64,000 bases of DNA, taken from positions 682,001 to 746,000 of the forward strand of contig CABIZV010000001.1 of the NCBI GenBank assembly GCA_902363335.1, in the 5' to 3' direction. Origin of the DNA: Enterobacteriaceae bacterium. GTDB taxonomy: Bacteria; Pseudomonadota; Gammaproteobacteria; Enterobacterales; Enterobacteriaceae. Of this stretch, positions 59,819-64,000 are shown one piece after another (position 1 is the first letter of the stretch; each line of letters opens with the position of its first letter). The notes beneath the pieces were generated by a model. That model saw only the letters and a program-made list of their open reading frames with translations. It did no database searches and was not told the origin of the DNA. A program made the translations under genes and the position numbers.

Positions 59819-62030
59819 GCTATTTTCCGCATTCAAAAAAGACAAAGTCTGGGACTTTAACGGCGGCATTCATCCGCCGGAAATGAAAACCCAGTCTAAC
59901 GGTACGCCGCTGCGCCAACTGCCGCTCGCCCAGCGTTTTGTAATTCCCCTGAAACAGCATATTGGTGCTGAGGGTGAACTCAGCGTTAAGCCCGGCGATC
60001 GCGTGCTCCGTGGTCAACCGCTCACGCGCGGTTGGGGAAAAATGCTGCCGGTTCACGCCCCCACATCCGGTACCGTGGTTGCGATTGCTCCACACGCCAC
60101 CGCTCACCCTTCCGCCCTGCCGGAAATGAGCGTGATTATTGAGGCCGACGGTGAAGACATCTGGATCCCTCGCGAAGGATGGGCTGATTATAAAAATCAC
60201 AGCCGCGAAGCCTTAATTGAGCGTATTCACCAGTTTGGCGTTGCCGGTTTAGGCGGCGCAGGTTTCCCGACCGGCGTGAAACTGCGCGGCGGCGGCGACA
60301 AAATTGACACGTTGATTATCAATGCCGCCGAGTGTGAGCCGTATATCACCGCTGACGATCGTTTAATGCAGGACTGTGCGGCGCAAATCCTCGAGGGTAT
60401 TCAAATCCTCGCACACATTCTGCAACCGCAGCAGGTGCTGATTGGTATTGAAGATAATAAACCGCAGGCTATCTCGATGATGCGCGCGGTGCTGGCAGGT
60501 TGTCATAATATTTACCTGCGCGTCATTCCAACCAAATATCCGTCCGGCGGTGCAAAACAGTTAACGCAAATCCTCACCGGCAAGCAGGTTCCGCACGGCG
60601 GACGTTCATCGGATATCGGCGTGCTGATGCAAAACGTTGGCACAGCGTTTGCGGTAAAACGGGCGATCATCGACGGCGAGCCGTTAACCGAGCGTGTGGT
60701 CACGCTGACGGGCGAATCTATCGGTCAGCCGGGAAATGTCTGGGCGCGTCTGGGGACGCCAGTGCAGCACCTGTTAACCCACGCTAATTTCTGCCCTTCC
60801 AGTGAACAGATGGTGATTATGGGCGGCCCATTAATGGGCTTTACCCTGCCCTGGCTGGACGTGCCGGTGGTGAAAATCACCAACTGCCTGCTGGCGCCGT
60901 CACCCTCAGAGATGGGCGAACCTGAAGAAGAAAAAGGCTGCATTCGTTGTAGCGCCTGCGCCGACGCCTGTCCTGCCGATCTGCTGCCTCAGCAGTTGTA
61001 CTGGTTCAGCAAAGGCCAACAGCACGACAAAGCAACGGCGCACAATCTCGCCGACTGCATTGAATGCGGCGCCTGCGCCTGGGTGTGCCCGAGCAGCATT
61101 CCGCTGGTGCAGTATTTCCGTGAGGAAAAGGCCGAAATTCACGAAATACGTCTTGAAGAACAGCGAGCGGCAGAAGCCAAAGCGCGCTTTGAAGCCCGCC
61201 AACTGCGCCTTGAGCGTGAGAAAGCGGCTCGCGAAGAACGCCATAAAAAGGCAGCCGTACAACCGGCCGCGCAAGATAAAGATGCCATTCATGCCGCCCT
61301 TGCGCGCGTGAAGGATAAACAGCACAAGGCAACCCAGCCGATTGTGATTCAATCAGGTGCTCATCCTGATAACAGCGCCGTTGCCTTAGCGCGTGAGGCT
61401 CGCAAAGCGCAAGCGCGTGCTGCCCAGGCCCAGAAACAGCAATCGGCTGATAGCGATGTTGATCCGCGTAAAGCAGCGGTCGAGGCGGCAATTGCGCGTG
61501 CGAAAGCACGTAAGGCCGAGCAGGCGTCAGTCGTGGAAGCAACCGACGCTGAAACCGTCGACCCGCGTAAAGCGGCGGTCGAGGCGGCGATTGCGCGTGC
61601 GAAAGCGCGTAAGGCCGAGCAGGCGTCAGTCGTGGAAGCAACCGACGCTGAAACCGTCGACCCGCGCAAAGCCGCGGTTGAAGCGGCAATTGCGCGTGCG
61701 AAAGCGCGTAAGGCCGAGCAGGCGTCAGTAGTGGAAGCAACCGACGCTGAAACCATCGACCCGCGTAAAGCGGCGGTCGAGGCGGCGATTGCGCGTGCTA
61801 AAGCGCGTAAGGCCGAGCAGACGCCAGCTGTCGCAGCAACCGACGCTGAAACCATCGACCCGCGTAAAGCCGTAGTTGAAGCGGCAATCGCGCGCGCAAA
61901 AGCACGTAAAGCGGTCACGCAGGATATCAATGAACCTGCCGCCAACGACGATCCACGCAAAGCAGCCGTCGCAGCGGCCATTGCCCGTGTTCAAGCCAGG
62001 AAAGCCGCTCAGGCCGTTAACGAGGATTAA
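59811..62030 (+). CDS. rsxC: RsxC, NADH-binding subunit of the Rsx complex
   Basis: The 739-aa protein carries an FMN/NADH domain (GVAGLGGAGFPTGVKL, about residue 144-160) and two ferredoxin motifs, CIRCSACADACP and CIECGACAWVCP (about 378-430). A long charged C-terminal region starts at about 440. Residues 551-739 consist of six units beginning DPRKAAVEAAIARAKARKA, the first four exactly 33 residues each. This tail is typical of enteric RsxC but variable in copy number; it is predicted helical and its role is unknown. It overlaps rsxB and abuts rsxD. Confidence 0.95.
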   Translation: MFKLFSAFKKDKVWDFNGGIHPPEMKTQSNGTPLRQLPLAQRFVIPLKQHIGAEGELSVKPGDRVLRGQPLTRGWGKMLPVHAPTSGTVVAIAPHATAHPSALPEMSVIIEADGEDIWIPREGWADYKNHSREALIERIHQFGVAGLGGAGFPTGVKLRGGGDKIDTLIINAAECEPYITADDRLMQDCAAQILEGIQILAHILQPQQVLIGIEDNKPQAISMMRAVLAGCHNIYLRVIPTKYPSGGAKQLTQILTGKQVPHGGRSSDIGVLMQNVGTAFAVKRAIIDGEPLTERVVTLTGESIGQPGNVWARLGTPVQHLLTHANFCPSSEQMVIMGGPLMGFTLPWLDVPVVKITNCLLAPSPSEMGEPEEEKGCIRCSACADACPADLLPQQLYWFSKGQQHDKATAHNLADCIECGACAWVCPSSIPLVQYFREEKAEIHEIRLEEQRAAEAKARFEARQLRLEREKAAREERHKKAAVQPAAQDKDAIHAALARVKDKQHKATQPIVIQSGAHPDNSAVALAREARKAQARAAQAQKQQSADSDVDPRKAAVEAAIARAKARKAEQASVVEATDAETVDPRKAAVEAAIARAKARKAEQASVVEATDAETVDPRKAAVEAAIARAKARKAEQASVVEATDAETIDPRKAAVEAAIARAKARKAEQTPAVAATDAETIDPRKAVVEAAIARAKARKAVTQDINEPAANDDPRKAAVAAAIARVQARKAAQAVNED
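61461..62027 (+). repeat. 99-bp tandem repeat array inside rsxC
   Basis: Units begin at 61461, 61560, 61659, 61758, 61857 and 61950. The first three differ at only a few bases, the fourth and fifth diverge, and the fifth and sixth are shortened. Near identity at synonymous positions indicates recent duplication or gene conversion, and copy number may vary between strains. Confidence 0.93.
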
Positions 62031-63083
62031 ATGGTTTTCAAAATCGCAAGTTCCCCTTACACCCACAATCACCGCCAAACCTCACGCATCATGACGTTGG
62101 TGGTGATTGCCGCCCTGCCCGGGATTCTGGTGCAGAGCTGGTTTTTCGGCTGGGGAACCTTTATTCAGCTCATCCTGGCCATCGTGACCGCCTGGCTTGC
62201 CGAGGCACTGGTGCTCCGTCTGCGTAAGCAGAATATTACCCAGACGCTGGCAGATAATTCTGCCCTGCTCACCGGTTTACTGCTGGCTATCAGTATCCCG
62301 CCGTTTGCCCCGTGGTGGATGGTGGTGCTCGGCACCGTGTTTGCCGTCATTATCGCCAAACAGCTCTACGGCGGTTTGGGGCAAAATCCGTTTAACCCGG
62401 CCATGATCGGTTACGTCGTGTTGCTGATCTCTTTCCCGGTACAAATGACCTCATGGCTACCGCCGCATGATATCGCCGCGACCACTCCCGGCTTAGTCGA
62501 TGCTGTACAGATGATTTTCACCGGCCACACTGCCGCAGGTCAGGACATGAATGCGCTGAAACTTGGGATTGATGGCATCAGCCAGGCCACGCCGCTTGAT
62601 ACCTTCAAAACCTCACGTCATGCCGGGCAGTCTGTTGAGCATATCCTTAGCGCCAGTATTTACCACGGTGCCCTTGCGGGAATCGGCTGGCAGTGGGTCA
62701 ATATTGCGTACCTCGTGGGGGGACTGTTCCTGCTGTGGCAAAAAGCCATCCGCTGGCATATTCCCGTCAGCTTCCTGGTAAGCCTTGCCGTATGTTCCAC
62801 GCTCGGCTGGTTGTTGCCCCCGGAAAACGTGGCCTCGCCACAGATGCATCTTCTGTCTGGGGCAACGATGCTCGGCGCGTTCTTTATTCTTACCGACCCC
62901 GTTACCGCCTCGACCACTAACCGTGGCCGCCTGATTTTTGGCGCCCTGGCGGGCCTGTTGGTCTGGCTTATTCGAAGCTTTGGCGGCTACCCGGATGGCG
63001 TAGCATTTGCAGTGCTGCTGGCGAACATCACCGTGCCGCTGATTGATTACTACACGCGCCCACGCGCATACGGACACCGCTAA
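62031..63083 (+). CDS. rsxD: RsxD, membrane subunit with covalent FMN
   Basis: The 350-aa protein has about nine to ten helices. The flavinylation Thr lies in HLLSGATMLGAFFI (conserved S-G-A-T), and GGLGQNPFNPAMIGYVVL is the NqrB/RnfD signature. The ATG directly follows the rsxC stop. It works with RsxG in the transmembrane electron path. Confidence 0.96.
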   Translation: MVFKIASSPYTHNHRQTSRIMTLVVIAALPGILVQSWFFGWGTFIQLILAIVTAWLAEALVLRLRKQNITQTLADNSALLTGLLLAISIPPFAPWWMVVLGTVFAVIIAKQLYGGLGQNPFNPAMIGYVVLLISFPVQMTSWLPPHDIAATTPGLVDAVQMIFTGHTAAGQDMNALKLGIDGISQATPLDTFKTSRHAGQSVEHILSASIYHGALAGIGWQWVNIAYLVGGLFLLWQKAIRWHIPVSFLVSLAVCSTLGWLLPPENVASPQMHLLSGATMLGAFFILTDPVTASTTNRGRLIFGALAGLLVWLIRSFGGYPDGVAFAVLLANITVPLIDYYTRPRAYGHR

Positions 63084-63092
63084 GGAGCGAGC

Positions 63093-63713
63093 ATGTTAAA
63101 AACCATGCGTAAACACGGTGTCACGCTGGCGCTGTTTGCCGCAGGCTCTACCGGGCTGACGGCGGCAATTAACCAGCTAACGAAGCACACCATCGACGAA
63201 CAAGCGGAGAAACAGCAAAATGCGCTGTTCCAGCAGGTGGTTCCCGCTGATAGCTATAATAACGCTCTGCTGAAAAGTTGCTTCGTGGTCGACGCTCCGG
63301 AGCTGGGCAAAGGCCCGCATAAGGTCTATATCGCCCGAATGAACGATAAACCGGTTGCCGCCGTGCTGGAAGCCACAGCACCAGACGGCTACTCAGGTGC
63401 CATTCAGCTGTTGGTGGGCGCCGATTTCAAAGGTACTGTGCTCGGTACTCGCGTGACTGAACACCATGAAACGCCGGGTCTGGGCGATAAAATCGAACTG
63501 CGTTTGTCGGACTGGATAACCTTCTTTGCCGGTAAGAAAATTAGCGGCGCGAATGACAATCTGTGGGCGGTTAAAAAAGACGGTGGGCAATTCGATCAGT
63601 TCACCGGCGCCACGATTACTCCGCGCGCGGTGGTTAACGCCGTTAAGCGCGCCGGACTGTATGCCGAAACGCTGCCCGATCAACTTTCACAACTGCAAGC
63701 CTGTGGAGAGTAA
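63093..63713 (+). CDS. rsxG: RsxG, periplasmic flavoprotein subunit
   Basis: The 206-aa protein has one N-terminal helix (about 10-28) and a periplasmic FMN-binding domain. The covalent FMN acceptor is a threonine in FTGATITPRAVVNAV (about 175). HETPGLGDKIE is the other family landmark. GGAGCG precedes the ATG; 9 bp separate it from rsxD and 3 bp from rsxE. Confidence 0.96.
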   Translation: MLKTMRKHGVTLALFAAGSTGLTAAINQLTKHTIDEQAEKQQNALFQQVVPADSYNNALLKSCFVVDAPELGKGPHKVYIARMNDKPVAAVLEATAPDGYSGAIQLLVGADFKGTVLGTRVTEHHETPGLGDKIELRLSDWITFFAGKKISGANDNLWAVKKDGGQFDQFTGATITPRAVVNAVKRAGLYAETLPDQLSQLQACGE

Positions 63714-63716
63714 ATT

Positions 63717-64000
63717 ATGAGCGAGGTAAAAGAGGTTATTGTCCAGGGACTCTGGAAGAATAACTCCGCGCTGGTACAGCTATTAGGCATGTGTCCGCTA
63801 TTGGCGGTCACCTCCACCGCGACCAACGCCTTAGGCCTGGGGCTTGCCACCACGCTGGTACTGACGCTGACCAATCTGGCAATCTCAAGTCTGCGCCGGT
63901 GGACTCCGGCTGAGATCCGAATCCCGATTTACGTGATGATCATCGCCTCGGTGGTGAGCGCCGTGCAGATGCTGATTAATGCCTATGCGTTCGGGCTGTA
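63717..64000 (+). CDS. rsxE: RsxE, membrane subunit (5' part, cut by the window end)
   Basis: ATG 63717 opens MSEVKEVIVQGLWKNNSALV, followed by QLLGMCPLLAVTSTATNALG with the conserved cysteine that matches RsxA. The visible 94 residues include three helices; the rest lies beyond position 64000. It is homologous to RsxA and completes the membrane core. Confidence 0.95.
   Translation, partial: MSEVKEVIVQGLWKNNSALVQLLGMCPLLAVTSTATNALGLGLATTLVLTLTNLAISSLRRWTPAEIRIPIYVMIIASVVSAVQMLINAYAFGL

Noticed and set aside
61006..61981. Long open frames antisense to rsxC
   Set aside because: They come from the GC-rich repeated Ala/Arg/Lys codons of rsxC read in reverse. Their products are low-complexity Ala/Arg or Arg/Pro/Leu strings without ribosome sites.
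61461..62027. CRISPR array
   Set aside because: The 99-bp units are contiguous, in frame and translated; there are no spacers or cas genes.

Overview
The window is a chromosomal segment of a member of the Enterobacteriaceae. Most genes follow, in order, a stretch of the E. coli K-12 terminus region (ynfA to rsxE), and most proteins are recognisable orthologues of nearly E. coli length. I do not name a genus. The nik operon between ydgC and rstA and the extra gene blocks show it is not E. coli. A tus gene preceded by a Ter-like site places the segment in the replication terminus zone.

Layout. 1-2200: tail of an autotransporter-like barrel gene, ynfA, ynfB, ynfC and ynfD, with speG missing from its usual place between ynfB and ynfC. 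2360-6944: a Tat-dependent DMSO/selenate reductase operon (one catalytic subunit, ynfG, ynfH, dmsD). 6951-12624: clcB, bioD2, mlc with its own operator, and divergent ynfL/ynfM. 12746-17816: a YhhS-like MFS gene, acid-shock gene asr behind an RstA box, a structured RNA-like segment, tiny ydgU, protease ydgD, the spermidine exporter mdtJI with an upstream leader ORF, and tqsA.

17820-24031 is an accessory block between tqsA and pntB. It holds a GTG-started OrtT-like membrane toxin, an unknown 79-aa protein, patD and ydcR. In E. coli these belong to the ydcRSTUVWX locus, but the ydcSTUV transporter is absent here. Next comes a secreted fasciclin-domain protein with an ECF sigma factor and an RskA-like anti-sigma factor, preceded by an ECF-type promoter candidate, and then ydiH. 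24169-31346: pntAB, ydgH with a REP cluster, ydgI, folM and ydgC. 31472-36848: nikABCDE-nikR behind FNR-like and NikR operator sequences. 36913-42145: rstA and rstB, separated by three unrelated genes (an isochorismatase-family hydrolase, a TcyP-like symporter and an unknown membrane protein).

42192-55708: TerB-like site, tus, fumC, fumA, manA, ydgA, malI/malXY with MalI operators, add and ydgJ. 55944-58584: blr, a GH1 6-phospho-beta-glycosidase behind tandem LacI-family-like operators, cnu and ydgK. 58662-64000: rsxABCDG and the start of rsxE. RsxC carries a near-identical 99-bp tandem repeat.

Themes: anaerobic respiration and nickel supply (ynfEGH-dmsD, FNR/NikR-controlled nik), acid and envelope response (RstAB, asr), polyamine handling (mdtJI and patD present, speG absent from its usual locus), sugar regulation (Mlc, MalI) and oxidative-stress sensing (Rsx, SoxR reducing). 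The least described parts are the fasciclin/sigma/anti-sigma cassette, the relocated ydc remnant, the split rst pair and the asr-ydgU structured RNA.
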